Shown piece by piece: positions 7,402-16,233 of a DNA stretch of 64,000 nt. Within the stretch, counting starts at the first letter, position 1. Every line of letters starts with the position of its first letter. The DNA lies in the NCBI RefSeq assembly GCF_018129995.1, contig NZ_JAFCKS010000001.1:779001-843000 (forward strand), written 5' to 3'. A program made the position numbers and the translations under genes. The stretch comes from Bradyrhizobium sp. SZCCT0153. GTDB lineage: Bacteria > Pseudomonadota > Alphaproteobacteria > Rhizobiales > Xanthobacteraceae. The notes under the pieces were generated by a model. That model searched no databases. It had not been told where the DNA came from and saw nothing but the letters and a program-made list of their open reading frames with translations.

Positions 7402-10400
7402 ATGTCGTTCAAAAAACTCCTGATCGCCAATCGCGGCGAGATCGCCATCCGCATCGCGCGTGCGGCAGCCGATGCCGGCATCGCGACGGTCGCGGTTCAC
7501 CCCGCGGATGATGCGCTGTCGCTGCATGTGCGCGTTGCGGATGAAGCGGTCGAAATCCCCGGCCGCGGCGCGCGGGCCTATCTCGACATCGAGGCCGTGG
7601 TCAAGGCGGCAATGGCATCCGGCTGCAACGCCGTGCATCCCGGCTACGGGTTCCTCAGTGAGAACGCTGCGTTCGCAAAGGCCTGCGCCGACGCAGGCAT
7701 CGCCTTCGTCGGACCGAAAGCCGCGGCGCTTGAACTGTTCGGCGACAAGGTTGCGGCACGGCAACTGGCAAAGCGCTGCGGTGTGCCGATCATCGCCGGC
7801 ACCAGCGGCCCTTCCTCGCTGGAGGACATCGCGGCGTTCTTCACCTCGCTCGGCAGCAACGCGGCGATCGTGATCAAGGCGATGGCCGGCGGCGGCGGCC
7901 GCGGCATGCGCGTGGTGGAGAGCGCCGCCGATCTCGCGGAGGCCTATGCGCGCTGCCAGTCCGAGGCCAAGGCGGCATTCGGCTTCGACGGCGTCTATGC
8001 CGAGCGCCTGATCCGGCAGGCGCGCCATATCGAGGTGCAGATCATCGGCGATCGCCATTGCGCGATCTCTCATCTCTGGGAACGCGAATGCACCATTCAG
8101 CGCCGGCACCAGAAGCTGATCGAGGTGGCACCGAGCCCGTCGCTGAGCGATTCCCTGCGCGGCCGCATCATCGAGGCAGCGAAGCAGCTTGCCGCGGCCG
8201 CGTCCTACGACAATCTCGGCACGTTCGAGTTCCTGGTCGACGGCGCCGCTGACGACAGCTTTGCCTTCATCGAGGCCAATCCGCGGCTCCAGGTCGAGCA
8301 CACCGTCACCGAAGAGGTGCTCGGGCTCGACCTCGTCCGCGCCCAGCTTGCGGTTGCCGCCGGCGCAACGCTGGCCTCGCTCGGCCTGGCGCAGGGGTCC
8401 ATCCCGAAGCCGCGCGGCTTTGCGATGCAGCTCCGCGTCAACATGGAAACGCTGGATGAGACGGGTGCGACCCATCCGACCGGCGGCGAGCTGGCCGTGT
8501 TCGAACCGCCGTCGGGGCCGGGCGTCCGTGTCGATAGCTTTGGCTACGCCGGCTACAAGACCAGTGCTGCCTTCGACTCGCTGCTGGCCAAGGTCATCGT
8601 GCATACGCCGGGCGAGGCCTGGCATGACGTCGTGGCCAAAGCCTCGCGCGCCTTGCGCGAGTTCCGGATCGACGGCGTCGTCACCAACATCGCCTTCCTC
8701 CAGGCGGTGCTCGCGCATCCAGATTTCAGGACCAACCGCATCGCGACCGATTTCATCGATCGCAACATTGCAAAGCTGGTCGAGGCGGCCGATGGCGCGG
8801 CCAAACCGCTCTCCTTCGCCCCGACCGAACGAAGCGGCGGTCACGGCACCGAAGCTCACGTCGCACAAGCGGTGCCCGAAGGCGCGGTGATGGTTGCCGC
8901 ACCCCTGCAAGGCACCGTCGTCACCATCCACGTGAAGGAAGGCGAGATTGTGCGCCCGGGCCAGCAGCTCGCGGTGATCGAGTCCATGAAGATGGAACAT
9001 CTGGTCATGGCCGATCAGGGCGGCCGCGTCATGAAGCTCGTCGCCGGCGACGGCGTCACGCTGCTGCACGGCGAGCCGATCCTCTACCTCGAGCCGCTCG
9101 ACGTCGCGGCTGATCAGTCAGCGGCGGAAGCCGACATCGATCTCGATCACATCCGTCCCGATCTCGCCGAAATGATCGCGCGCCAGGCCAACACGCTCGA
9201 CGAGAACCGCCCGGCCTCGGTCGAGCGCCGCCGCAACACCAACCAGCGCACCGCGCGCGAAAACGTCGCCCAGCTCGTCGACGACGGCTCGTTCATGGAG
9301 TATGGCAGCCTCGCGATCGCGGCGCAGCGGCGCCGGCGCAAGCTCGACGATCTCGTCAAGAACACGCCGGCCGACGGTCTCGTGATGGGCGTCGCGACCG
9401 TCAACGCGGAGAAGTTCAGTCCCGACGGCGGGCGCTGCATCGTCGTGGCCTATGACTATACCGTGCTCGCGGGCACGCAGGGCCACATGAACCACAAGAA
9501 GATCGACCGCATGCTGACGCTCGCGGAAGACTGGCACGTGCCGCTGGTGTTCTACGCCGAAGGCGGCGGCGGTCGGCCCGGCGATACCGATCGGCTCGGC
9601 ATGACCGGCCTCGACGGTCCGTCCTTCGTGCAGTTCGCGAGGTTGTCGGGTCTCGTGCCCGTGATCGGTATCGTCTCCGGCTATTGCTTTGCCGGCAATG
9701 CCGCGATGCTCGGCTGCTGCGATGTGATCATCGCCACGAAAAATGCCTCGATCGGCATGGGCGGCCCCGCCATGATCGAGGGCGGCGGCCTCGGCGTCTA
9801 TCATCCGGCGGAGGTCGGCCCGGTCTCGTTCCAGTCACCGAACGGCGTCATCGACATTCTCGTCGAGGACGAGGAGGAGGCGACGCGCGCTGCGCAAAAA
9901 TACCTGTCCTATTTCCAGGGCGCGGTGACAGAGTGGCACGCCGCAGACCAGCGCCTGCTCCGTCGCGCGATCCCCGAGAACCGCCTGCGCGTCTACGACA
10001 TCCGCAGCGTCATCGATCTCGTCGCGGACAAGGATTCCGTGCTGGAGCTGCGCCGCGACTACGGCGTCGGCATGATCACCGCGCTGATCCGGATCGAGGG
10101 CAAGCCGTTCGGCCTGATCGCCAACAATCCACGTCATCTCGGCGGCGCGATCGATGCCGATGCCGGCGACAAGGCGGCGCGCTTCCTCCAGCTCTGCGAC
10201 GCCTTCGATCTGCCGATCGTCTCGCTCTGCGACACGCCCGGCTTCATGGTCGGCCCCGAGGCCGAGAAGACCGCGATCGTCCGTCACGTCTCGCGCATGT
10301 TCGTCACGGGCGCGAGTCTCACCGTGCCGCTGTTCGGCATCGTGCTGCGCAAGGGTTATGGGCTGGGCGCGCAGTCGATGATCGGCGGCGGCTTCCACGC

Positions 10401-10707
10401 CTCGTTCTTCACCGCGGCCTGGCCGACCGGCGAGTTCGGCGGCATGGGTCTCGAAGGCTATGTCCGCCTCGGCTTCCGCAAGGAGATGGAAGCGATCGCC
10501 GATCCCGACGAGCGCGAGACCTATTATCGCAACAAGGTCGCCGAGCTCTATGCCAACGGCAAGGCCGTCTCGATCGCCTCGGTGTTCGAGATCGACAACG
10601 TCATCGATCCCGCGGAAACGCGGCGCTGGATCATGGCGGGGCTAAGGTCTGTGCCGAAGCCGCCCGTGCGGACGGAGAAGAAGCGGCCCTGCATCGACAC
10701 GTGGTGA
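7402..10707 (+). CDS. Single-chain biotin-dependent acyl-CoA carboxylase (BC-BCCP-CT fusion)
   Basis: A 1101-residue fusion carrying all catalytic parts of a biotin-dependent carboxylase. Biotin carboxylase occupies ~1-450 (KLLIANRGEIAIRIARAA, HPGYGFLSENA, ATP-grasp loop KAMAGGGGRGMR, FIEANPRLQVEHTVTEE). The biotin carrier domain has its lysine at residue 530 in ESMKMEH. The carboxyltransferase (~590-1095) resembles propionyl-CoA carboxylase beta chains (YTVLAGTQGHMNHKK, EGGGGRPGDT, DTPGFMVGPEAE). BC-BCCP-CT order in one chain is that of the long-chain acyl-CoA carboxylases described from mycobacteria and Rhodopseudomonas, so acyl-CoA preference may be broad. A GGAG lies seven bases before the ATG. 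The following gene encodes a sigma-54 activator on the same strand. Confidence 0.93.
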   Translation: MSFKKLLIANRGEIAIRIARAAADAGIATVAVHPADDALSLHVRVADEAVEIPGRGARAYLDIEAVVKAAMASGCNAVHPGYGFLSENAAFAKACADAGIAFVGPKAAALELFGDKVAARQLAKRCGVPIIAGTSGPSSLEDIAAFFTSLGSNAAIVIKAMAGGGGRGMRVVESAADLAEAYARCQSEAKAAFGFDGVYAERLIRQARHIEVQIIGDRHCAISHLWERECTIQRRHQKLIEVAPSPSLSDSLRGRIIEAAKQLAAAASYDNLGTFEFLVDGAADDSFAFIEANPRLQVEHTVTEEVLGLDLVRAQLAVAAGATLASLGLAQGSIPKPRGFAMQLRVNMETLDETGATHPTGGELAVFEPPSGPGVRVDSFGYAGYKTSAAFDSLLAKVIVHTPGEAWHDVVAKASRALREFRIDGVVTNIAFLQAVLAHPDFRTNRIATDFIDRNIAKLVEAADGAAKPLSFAPTERSGGHGTEAHVAQAVPEGAVMVAAPLQGTVVTIHVKEGEIVRPGQQLAVIESMKMEHLVMADQGGRVMKLVAGDGVTLLHGEPILYLEPLDVAADQSAAEADIDLDHIRPDLAEMIARQANTLDENRPASVERRRNTNQRTARENVAQLVDDGSFMEYGSLAIAAQRRRRKLDDLVKNTPADGLVMGVATVNAEKFSPDGGRCIVVAYDYTVLAGTQGHMNHKKIDRMLTLAEDWHVPLVFYAEGGGGRPGDTDRLGMTGLDGPSFVQFARLSGLVPVIGIVSGYCFAGNAAMLGCCDVIIATKNASIGMGGPAMIEGGGLGVYHPAEVGPVSFQSPNGVIDILVEDEEEATRAAQKYLSYFQGAVTEWHAADQRLLRRAIPENRLRVYDIRSVIDLVADKDSVLELRRDYGVGMITALIRIEGKPFGLIANNPRHLGGAIDADAGDKAARFLQLCDAFDLPIVSLCDTPGFMVGPEAEKTAIVRHVSRMFVTGASLTVPLFGIVLRKGYGLGAQSMIGGGFHASFFTAAWPTGEFGGMGLEGYVRLGFRKEMEAIADPDERETYYRNKVAELYANGKAVSIASVFEIDNVIDPAETRRWIMAGLRSVPKPPVRTEKKRPCIDTW

Positions 10708-10803
10708 GCGCAGTGCAGCAATAGCCGCGTTTTCGGTTCCCGATTGACATCCCCGCCTGTGGTGCCAGACTTTGCACAATAATACAGGGTGGAGACGTCC
10801 GCG

Positions 10804-12657
10804 ATGGCCAGCCTTTCGGCCTCGAACCATGTCGCCCGTGTCTTGTCCGTCGCCAACCAGGTGGCCGACGTCGATGCCTCTTCGCGCATTGCCGATTCAT
10901 GGCGGCGCTGCCTGATCAGCCACAAGCTGGACCCCGCCCGCCAGGGCCCGCCGCAGACGCTGACCGAGGCGGAGGTCCGGCATGTTGCCGAGCCGATGGA
11001 GGAGACGATCAGGCTCGTTACCCCCGAGCTCGACGACCTCGCCCGCGTGCTGCGCGACGCCGGCTATTGCGTCAATCTGGCGGATGTCAACGCAACCATG
11101 CTGTTCAGCCGTCTGCCGGGCGAGGCCGACGCAAAGATGTTCATGGACTGGAAGATCTATACCGGCTCGAACTTTGCCGAAACCTTTGAGGGGACCAACG
11201 GGCTCGGCACGGCGCTTGCCGAGCAGAAGCCGATCCTGGTGCATCGCGACGAGCATTTTCGTGCGCAGTGGCACATGTTCTCCTGTGCGGTGGCGCCGCT
11301 GTTCGACCAGGCCGGACGTCTTGCCGGCGCCATCAACATCACCTCCTGCCGCGAGGATCTCGAGCGGGCCGCGCACCAGCTCGCGCTCGCGGTGACGATG
11401 GAGGCGACGCGGCGGATGGAGGGCGTGATCTTCCGCGGTCATTTCCGCAACGCCTGGATCGCCACCGTGCCGGGCGACGGCGGAAGCGGTCTGCTCGCCT
11501 ATGACGACGATCGCCGCATCGTCGGGGCCTGCCGATCGGCGCGCGCTCTGCTGGGCCTCACCGACGGCCTGATCGCAGCCGGCATCGATCTGTCACGCTA
11601 CATCAAGTTCGATCACCCCGCACGTAACGCGGACGAAATCGTCGCGTTGCGCCGGGCCGACGGCAGTCCGCTGGGGCACGGCCATGTCGCGCCGCCGCTG
11701 CGGGTACGGCCGTCCACGCAGCATCGTGACGTCGCTGTCGATCGCTTCGACGCGCTGCATCGGCTTGCCGGTCGCGATCCCGAGCTGATCAAGAGCGTGA
11801 AGCGGCTGCGGAGCATCGGCGATCACAATCTGCCGGTGCTGCTGCATGGCGAGACCGGCGTCGGCAAGGACGTGTTCGCCCGCGCCATTCACGCCGCCAG
11901 CAATCGCGCGCGCCACAACTATGTGGCGCTGAACTGCGCGGCGATGCCGGAAAGCCTGATCGATGCCGAACTGTTCGGCTACGAGGCCGGCGCCTTCACC
12001 GGCGCGCGGCGCGACGGCTCGAAGGGCCTGATCGTGCAGGCCGACGGCGGCACGCTTTTCCTCGACGAGATCGGTGACATGCCGATCGCGCTGCAGACGC
12101 GCCTCTTGCGCGTGCTGGAGAACCGCGAGGTCTGGCCGCTCGGTGCGCTCAAGCCCGTGCCGGTCGACATCCGCCTGATCAGCGCCACCCATCGCGATCT
12201 CGGCCGCATGGCGGAGGAGGGCGCCTTCCGCGCCGACCTTTATTTCCGTCTGCGCGGCATGGAGGTGCGGCTCCCGGCGTTGCGCGAACGCGTCGACCGC
12301 GACGATATCATCCGGCAGATCGCGCGCGAGGAAGCGCCGGACTGCCGTCTCTCGGACGAGGCCTGGTCGCTGCTCTCGGCCTATCCCTATCCCGGCAACA
12401 TGCGCCAGCTCCGCCACGTGTTGCGGCTCGCCGGCTGCACGGCCGAGGATCGCGTCATCACCGACGCCGACCTCGATCTGCCGCCGTTCGGCGGAAGAGC
12501 AGCGGAGCCCGATCTCGCAGCGGCCGAACGCGCGACGATCGCAGAGGCGCTGCGCAAGCACGGCGGCCGGGTCGCCGAGGCAGCGCGTGCGTTGAAGCTC
12601 AGCCGCGCCACGCTGTATCGCAAGATCAAAGCGATGAAGATCGAGGCGGCGCAGTAG
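10804..12657 (+). CDS. Sigma-54-dependent Fis-family activator, AcoR-like
   Basis: A ~617-residue enhancer-binding protein. The N-terminal ~330 residues carry an AcoR-type sensory region with a GAF-like segment (FEGTNGLGTALAEQKPILVH, then SCAVAPLFDQAGRLAGAINIT). The central AAA+ domain has Walker A GETGVGKD near residue 349, the sigma-54 contact loop GAFTGAR near 396, and Walker B TLFLDEIGD near 417. The C-terminal Fis-type helix-turn-helix reads GGRVAEAARALKLSRATLYRKIK. I chose the ATG at 10804, with GGTGGAG nine bases upstream, over the in-frame GTG at 10789. Family members sense acetoin or related metabolites; the target here could be the adjacent monooxygenase genes or a distant operon. 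Confidence 0.9.
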   Translation: MASLSASNHVARVLSVANQVADVDASSRIADSWRRCLISHKLDPARQGPPQTLTEAEVRHVAEPMEETIRLVTPELDDLARVLRDAGYCVNLADVNATMLFSRLPGEADAKMFMDWKIYTGSNFAETFEGTNGLGTALAEQKPILVHRDEHFRAQWHMFSCAVAPLFDQAGRLAGAINITSCREDLERAAHQLALAVTMEATRRMEGVIFRGHFRNAWIATVPGDGGSGLLAYDDDRRIVGACRSARALLGLTDGLIAAGIDLSRYIKFDHPARNADEIVALRRADGSPLGHGHVAPPLRVRPSTQHRDVAVDRFDALHRLAGRDPELIKSVKRLRSIGDHNLPVLLHGETGVGKDVFARAIHAASNRARHNYVALNCAAMPESLIDAELFGYEAGAFTGARRDGSKGLIVQADGGTLFLDEIGDMPIALQTRLLRVLENREVWPLGALKPVPVDIRLISATHRDLGRMAEEGAFRADLYFRLRGMEVRLPALRERVDRDDIIRQIAREEAPDCRLSDEAWSLLSAYPYPGNMRQLRHVLRLAGCTAEDRVITDADLDLPPFGGRAAEPDLAAAERATIAEALRKHGGRVAEAARALKLSRATLYRKIKAMKIEAAQ

Positions 12658-12667
12658 GCGCCGTTCT

Positions 12668-13222
12668 TTAGGAGAAATCGCTCCAGCTCAGATGCCGCGA
12701 ATCGAGGTCGCCGACCGTCACGGTGCCGCGCATCTCGCGCGGCGTGTGGAAGCTGCTGCGGAGATAGATCAGCGGGGTCGCTTCCGCCCCGTACGACACG
12801 CCGCGGACTTCACCGACGAAGATCGAATGCGTCGCGGTCTCGAACTCCTGCGCCAGCATGCAGTCGAAGGCGGCGACGGCGTCGGTCAGTACCGGTGCGC
12901 CGGTGGTCCCGCGCGTCCATTGCCCGAACGCAAATCGGTCGTCGCCATTGACGCCCTTCTGGCCGCTGAAGGTCAGCGCCAGCAGCGCATGATCCTCGTG
13001 CAGGAAGTTGATGGCGAACGCGCCTTCCTCGCGGATGCGCGCATGGGCGCTGGCGTTGCGGTTGACGCAGACGATCAGGGACGGCGGATTGTCCGACAGC
13101 GAGCAGGCCGACGTCACCGTCAGTCCCGTGCGTTTGCCGTGCTCGGCGCCGACCGTAACCAGCGCGACGGCGCCGGCGCATTGGCGCATCGCCTGCTTGA
13201 AATCCTTTGCGTCGACGCTCAC
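12668..13222 (-). CDS. Flavin reductase of a two-component monooxygenase
   Basis: A 184-residue flavin reductase-like (FMN-binding split-barrel) protein that would supply reduced FMN or FAD to a partner oxygenase. Recognisable segments are FKQAMRQCAGAVALVT, GLTVTSACSLSDNPPSLIVC, the conserved NFL in GAFAINFLHEDHALLA, and DCMLAQEFETATHSIFVGEV. The start is a GTG at 13222 (VSVDAKDF) with GGAG further upstream than usual; the frame stays open upstream, but that part only mirrors the neighbouring oxygenase in another frame. It lies 56 bp downstream of an LLM-class oxygenase on the same strand, a typical pairing. It converges with the sigma-54 regulator ten bases away. Confidence 0.88.
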   Translation of the reverse strand: MSVDAKDFKQAMRQCAGAVALVTVGAEHGKRTGLTVTSACSLSDNPPSLIVCVNRNASAHARIREEGAFAINFLHEDHALLALTFSGQKGVNGDDRFAFGQWTRGTTGAPVLTDAVAAFDCMLAQEFETATHSIFVGEVRGVSYGAEATPLIYLRSSFHTPREMRGTVTVGDLDSRHLSWSDFS

Positions 13223-13278
13223 GCCGAAATCTCCGAAATGTTGCGGGTGCGGCACGATCGCGCCGCACCCGCCTTCGG

Positions 13279-14376
13279 TCAAGCCGCCTTGCGCGCGGAG
13301 CCGAGATGCTTCAGGCGCGGTAGCACCTCGTTCTTCAGCAGGGACAGCGAGTGATGCCAGGCTTCCGCCTTGTGCTTGTAGTCGAAGCCGAACACCAGCA
13401 GCACGCCGAAGCCGCCGACCTCCTCGTAGATCTTCTCGATCTTCTCGGCGACGGTGGCGGGCGAGCCCACGATCCAGTTCCGCTTGGCGCAATATTCGAC
13501 CGTCACGTCGCTGTCGGGCACGTCCGGCGCGTGCTTCAGATAGTCCTTGAAGCCGAAATGGCCGAGCAGGGGCAGGAAGTACTCGCCCATCATCCGGCCC
13601 ATCATGTCGCCGGTCGAGAGCTTCCACGCCTCCTCGTCGGTGTCGGCGACGAACACCTCGCGCACTAGCCGCCAGTCCTGCCGGTTCGGCTTGCGGCCGG
13701 TCTTGGCGGCGCCCGCCACGACCGAGTCCCAATGGCTGCCGACATAGGCCGGATTGAGGTTGAGGCTCATCGGAATGAAGCCGCGCTCGCCGGCAAGCTT
13801 CAGCGTGTCCGAGTTCTTCGAGAGCCCGGCGACGCCGATCGGCGGATGCGGCGCCTGCAGCGGCTTGATGTGCGGCTTGAGGAAGTCGAACATCGTGTCC
13901 GGCTTGGTCACCGTCCAGAACTTGCCCTTGTAGGTCCAGGGCGCGGGATCGCTCCACATCTTCAGGATGATCTCCAGCGCCTCGCGGGTCATGTCGCGGT
14001 TCTGCCCGCTCATGCCGTCGACGTTGAACATCGCCCAGTCGCTCGGCAGGCCACTGGCCGCGACGCCGAAATTGAGCCGGCCCTCGGAGAGATGGTCGAG
14101 CATGGCGACGCGGTTGGCGAGCTCGGCCGGATGGTGATAGGGCAGCAGGAAGCCGCCCGGTCCGATGCGCAAGCGCTTGGTCTGCATCAGCGCCTGCGCG
14201 ATCAGGAGATCCGGCGTGGGATTGGGTTCCCAGGGTGCGGTGTGGTGTTCGCCGACCCAGGCCTCCAGATAGCCGAGCTCGTCGAGCCAGCGCATGACTT
14301 GCAGGTCCCAGTCGTTTCCTTCCTTCAGGCCGCACTCCGGCGGATGCGAAGGCATCGTGAAATACCCGATCTCCAT
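13279..14376 (-). CDS. LLM-class flavin-dependent monooxygenase
   Basis: A 365-residue luciferase-like monooxygenase (TIM barrel, uses reduced flavin supplied in trans). Diagnostic stretches are MEIGYFTMPSHPPE, YLEAWVGEHHTAPWEPNPTP, LRIGPGGFLLPYHHPAELAN and LDHLSEGRLNFGVAASGLPSD. The C-terminal YCAKRNWIVGSPATVAEKI is the usual closing region before a short helical tail. The length and the GEHHTAP motif place it near alkanal- or limonene-monooxygenase-like members; the true substrate is unknown. It precedes its flavin reductase (12668-13222) and probably forms a two-gene operon with it. The 216 bp upstream contains the divergent dgoK promoter. Confidence 0.9.
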   Translation of the reverse strand: MEIGYFTMPSHPPECGLKEGNDWDLQVMRWLDELGYLEAWVGEHHTAPWEPNPTPDLLIAQALMQTKRLRIGPGGFLLPYHHPAELANRVAMLDHLSEGRLNFGVAASGLPSDWAMFNVDGMSGQNRDMTREALEIILKMWSDPAPWTYKGKFWTVTKPDTMFDFLKPHIKPLQAPHPPIGVAGLSKNSDTLKLAGERGFIPMSLNLNPAYVGSHWDSVVAGAAKTGRKPNRQDWRLVREVFVADTDEEAWKLSTGDMMGRMMGEYFLPLLGHFGFKDYLKHAPDVPDSDVTVEYCAKRNWIVGSPATVAEKIEKIYEEVGGFGVLLVFGFDYKHKAEAWHHSLSLLKNEVLPRLKHLGSARKAA

Positions 14377-14536
14377 GGTTTCCTCATCTGATGTTGACGC
14401 GTCTTGTTGCGCGGTTCACGGACGTGAGCGGGGACACTTGAGCAAGCCGTGTGCCAGCGCGGAGTGCCCCTCGGGCCGGTGAGAAATCGCTGGTTTGTGG
14501 CGGCAATAGCCGATATCCCGGGGCGGATTTGCAAGG

Positions 14537-14581
14537 CCTCGTCTCATTGTCGCGAGACGGTGTCTTGTCGATGAGACGAGG
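14537..14581. promoter_or_regulatory. Dyad upstream of dgoK
   Basis: Eleven-base arms CCTCGTCTCAT (14537-14547) and ATGAGACGAGG (14571-14581) form a perfect inverted repeat. A nested dyad GTCTC (14541-14545)/GAGAC (14554-14558) shares the first arm. It ends 11 bases before the dgoK start codon, so it could be a repressor operator overlapping the transcription start or leader, or a leader hairpin affecting translation. The regulator is not encoded in the window, to judge by what I can see. Confidence 0.5.
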
Positions 14582-14592
14582 ACAGTTTCGAG

Positions 14593-15507
14593 ATGACCGA
14601 ACCCGCTTATCTCGCGGTGGACTGGGGCACCAGCAGCTTTCGGCTCTGGCTGGTCGATCGCACCGGTCAGGTGCTGGCCGAGCGCCGCAGCGATGAGGGC
14701 ATGCTGGCGGCGGCCAAGGCCGGCTTCGCTGCCGTGCTGCAATCGCATCTTGCCGCCGTCGATGCGCCGGGCCATCTGCCGGTTCTCGTCTGCGGCATGG
14801 CCGGCGCCCGCACGGGATGGGTCGAGGCGGGCTATGTCGACACGCCGGCGCCACTCTCTGCCGTCCTGAAGCAGGCAGCGCGCGTGCCGGGCGAAGCGCG
14901 CGACATCCGCATCCTGCCCGGCATCGCCCAGCGCGATGCAGGCGCGCCTGACGTGATGCGCGGCGAGGAAACGCAATTGCTCGGCGCGCTCGGTCTCGAT
15001 GCCGCAGGCGAGGCGCTCGTCTGCATGCCCGGCACGCATTCGAAATGGGTGCGGGTGACCGACGGCACGGTCGAGCGCTTTTCCACGTTCATGACGGGTG
15101 AGCTCTTCAGCGTGGTCTCGCGCGAGACGATTCTGTCGCTCGCGGTCGCCGGCGCCGATGATGCCGAAGATGTCACGAGCTTCAAGGCGGCGGTAATCGC
15201 TGCATTCAAGGCGCCTGCCTTCGCGGCCAATCTCCTGTTCGGCGCGCGGTCGCGTCAGCTTCTGTTCGGCGGCACGCCGGCTGCAGCGCGTGAGACGCTG
15301 TCGGGCACGTTGATCGGTGTCGAACTGGCGGCCGGGCTCTCCGGCGCTGTGCCGAAATCCGGCATCACGCTGATTGCCTCGGGGCGGCTCGCGATGCTGT
15401 ACCAGCACGCCTTCGAGGCACTGTCGGTCGCAGTGCAGCCGGTCGATGCGGATGAAGCGGTCCGCCGCGGCCTGTCGATGGCGGCTGCGTCGATCTGGAC
15501 CACATAG
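14593..15507 (+). CDS. dgoK: 2-dehydro-3-deoxygalactonokinase
   Basis: A 304-residue sugar kinase that phosphorylates 2-dehydro-3-deoxy-D-galactonate at the 6 position in the De Ley-Doudoroff galactonate pathway. The N-terminal phosphate-binding loop LAVDWGTSSFRLWLVDR, the downstream VLVCGMAGARTGWVEAGY, VMRGEETQLLGAL and the second-domain MPGTHSKWVRV are characteristic of DgoK. Its stop lies 13 bp before the aldolase that consumes its product, so the two form an operon. No galactonate dehydratase (dgoD), dehydrogenase or transporter is visible nearby, so the route must be completed elsewhere. A strong dyad lies just upstream. Confidence 0.92.
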   Translation: MTEPAYLAVDWGTSSFRLWLVDRTGQVLAERRSDEGMLAAAKAGFAAVLQSHLAAVDAPGHLPVLVCGMAGARTGWVEAGYVDTPAPLSAVLKQAARVPGEARDIRILPGIAQRDAGAPDVMRGEETQLLGALGLDAAGEALVCMPGTHSKWVRVTDGTVERFSTFMTGELFSVVSRETILSLAVAGADDAEDVTSFKAAVIAAFKAPAFAANLLFGARSRQLLFGGTPAAARETLSGTLIGVELAAGLSGAVPKSGITLIASGRLAMLYQHAFEALSVAVQPVDADEAVRRGLSMAAASIWTT

Positions 15508-15520
15508 AAGGACCCTTGAG

Positions 15521-16153
15521 ATGAGCATTCCCTTTCCGCCGATGAAGCGTCCGTTGGTCGCGATCCTGCGCGGTGTGAAACCGGAGGAGACCGAGGCCAT
15601 CGTCGGCGTGCTGATCGAGGCCGGCATGACCGCGATCGAGATCCCGCTGAACTCGCCCGATCCATTCCGCTCGATCGCCACCGCTGCGAAACTGGCGCCG
15701 GCCGGCGTGTTGATCGGCGCCGGCACGGTGCTGACCGCCGCGGATGTCGATCGTCTCAACGATGTCGGCGGCAAGCTCATGGTGTCGCCGAATGTGGATA
15801 CGCAGGTGCTCACGCGCGCGCATCAGCACGGCATGGTGACGCTGCCGGGCGTGTTCTCGCCGACCGAGGCGCTGCTTGCGGCGCGCTCCGGCGCATCGGG
15901 CTTGAAGTTCTTTCCGGCGAGCGTGCTCGGCGCGTCCGGCATCGCCGCGATCCGCGCCGTGCTGCCGGCCGGTGTGATGATCGCCGCCGTCGGCGGCGTC
16001 TCAGACCAGAATTTTGCGGAGTACATCAAGGGCGGCGTGACGGCGTTCGGGCTCGGCTCCAGCCTCTACAAGCCCGGCATGACGGCAACGGATGTTGCCG
16101 CTCGCGCGAAGTTGACGATTGCGGCCTACGATCGGGCGATTGCGAAAGACTGA
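15521..16153 (+). CDS. dgoA: 2-dehydro-3-deoxy-6-phosphogalactonate aldolase
   Basis: A 210-residue class I aldolase of the KDPG/KDPGal family that splits KDPGal into pyruvate and glyceraldehyde 3-phosphate. It has the family opening RPLVAILRGVKPEETEAI, the catalytic-glutamate strand TAIEIPLNSPDP, the substrate loop LIGAGTVLTAADVD, and the Schiff-base lysine in GLKFFPASVLG. The start at 15521 gives the conventional length. It is translated 13 bases after dgoK. Specificity for the galacto rather than the gluco isomer is inferred from the neighbouring galactonokinase. Pyruvate released here could feed the pyruvate oxidase-type enzyme that follows, though an 80-bp gap suggests separate transcription. 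Confidence 0.92.
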   Translation: MSIPFPPMKRPLVAILRGVKPEETEAIVGVLIEAGMTAIEIPLNSPDPFRSIATAAKLAPAGVLIGAGTVLTAADVDRLNDVGGKLMVSPNVDTQVLTRAHQHGMVTLPGVFSPTEALLAARSGASGLKFFPASVLGASGIAAIRAVLPAGVMIAAVGGVSDQNFAEYIKGGVTAFGLGSSLYKPGMTATDVAARAKLTIAAYDRAIAKD

Positions 16154-16169
16154 GCCCGCAATAAACAAG

Positions 16170-16186
16170 CCGTGATGCCGTCACGG
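16170..16186. terminator. Short inverted repeat after dgoA
   Basis: CCGTGA (16170-16175) and TCACGG (16181-16186) are perfect 6-bp arms around a 5-base loop, 17 bp after the dgoA stop and 48 bp before the next start. No T-run follows. It may be a weak terminator or an operator for the downstream TPP enzyme. Confidence 0.3.
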
Positions 16187-16233
16187 TCGCGCTTTATCCT
16201 ATCTTGCCGCACTCGCGAGATCAGGAGACCGAC

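Noticed and set aside
10760..10776. Possible sigma-54 promoter (TGGTGCC...TTTGCA) upstream of the AcoR-like gene
   Set aside because: The GG and GC elements are separated by 11 bases instead of the strict 10 needed for sigma-54, and the -24 half is weak. A TTGACA at 10744-10749 is a -35 candidate but lacks a matching -10 at normal spacing.
12668..14335. A 555-codon frame that would fuse the flavin reductase to upstream sequence
   Set aside because: The upstream ~370 codons are an out-of-frame reading of the LLM monooxygenase gene. The real flavin reductase begins at the GTG at 13222.
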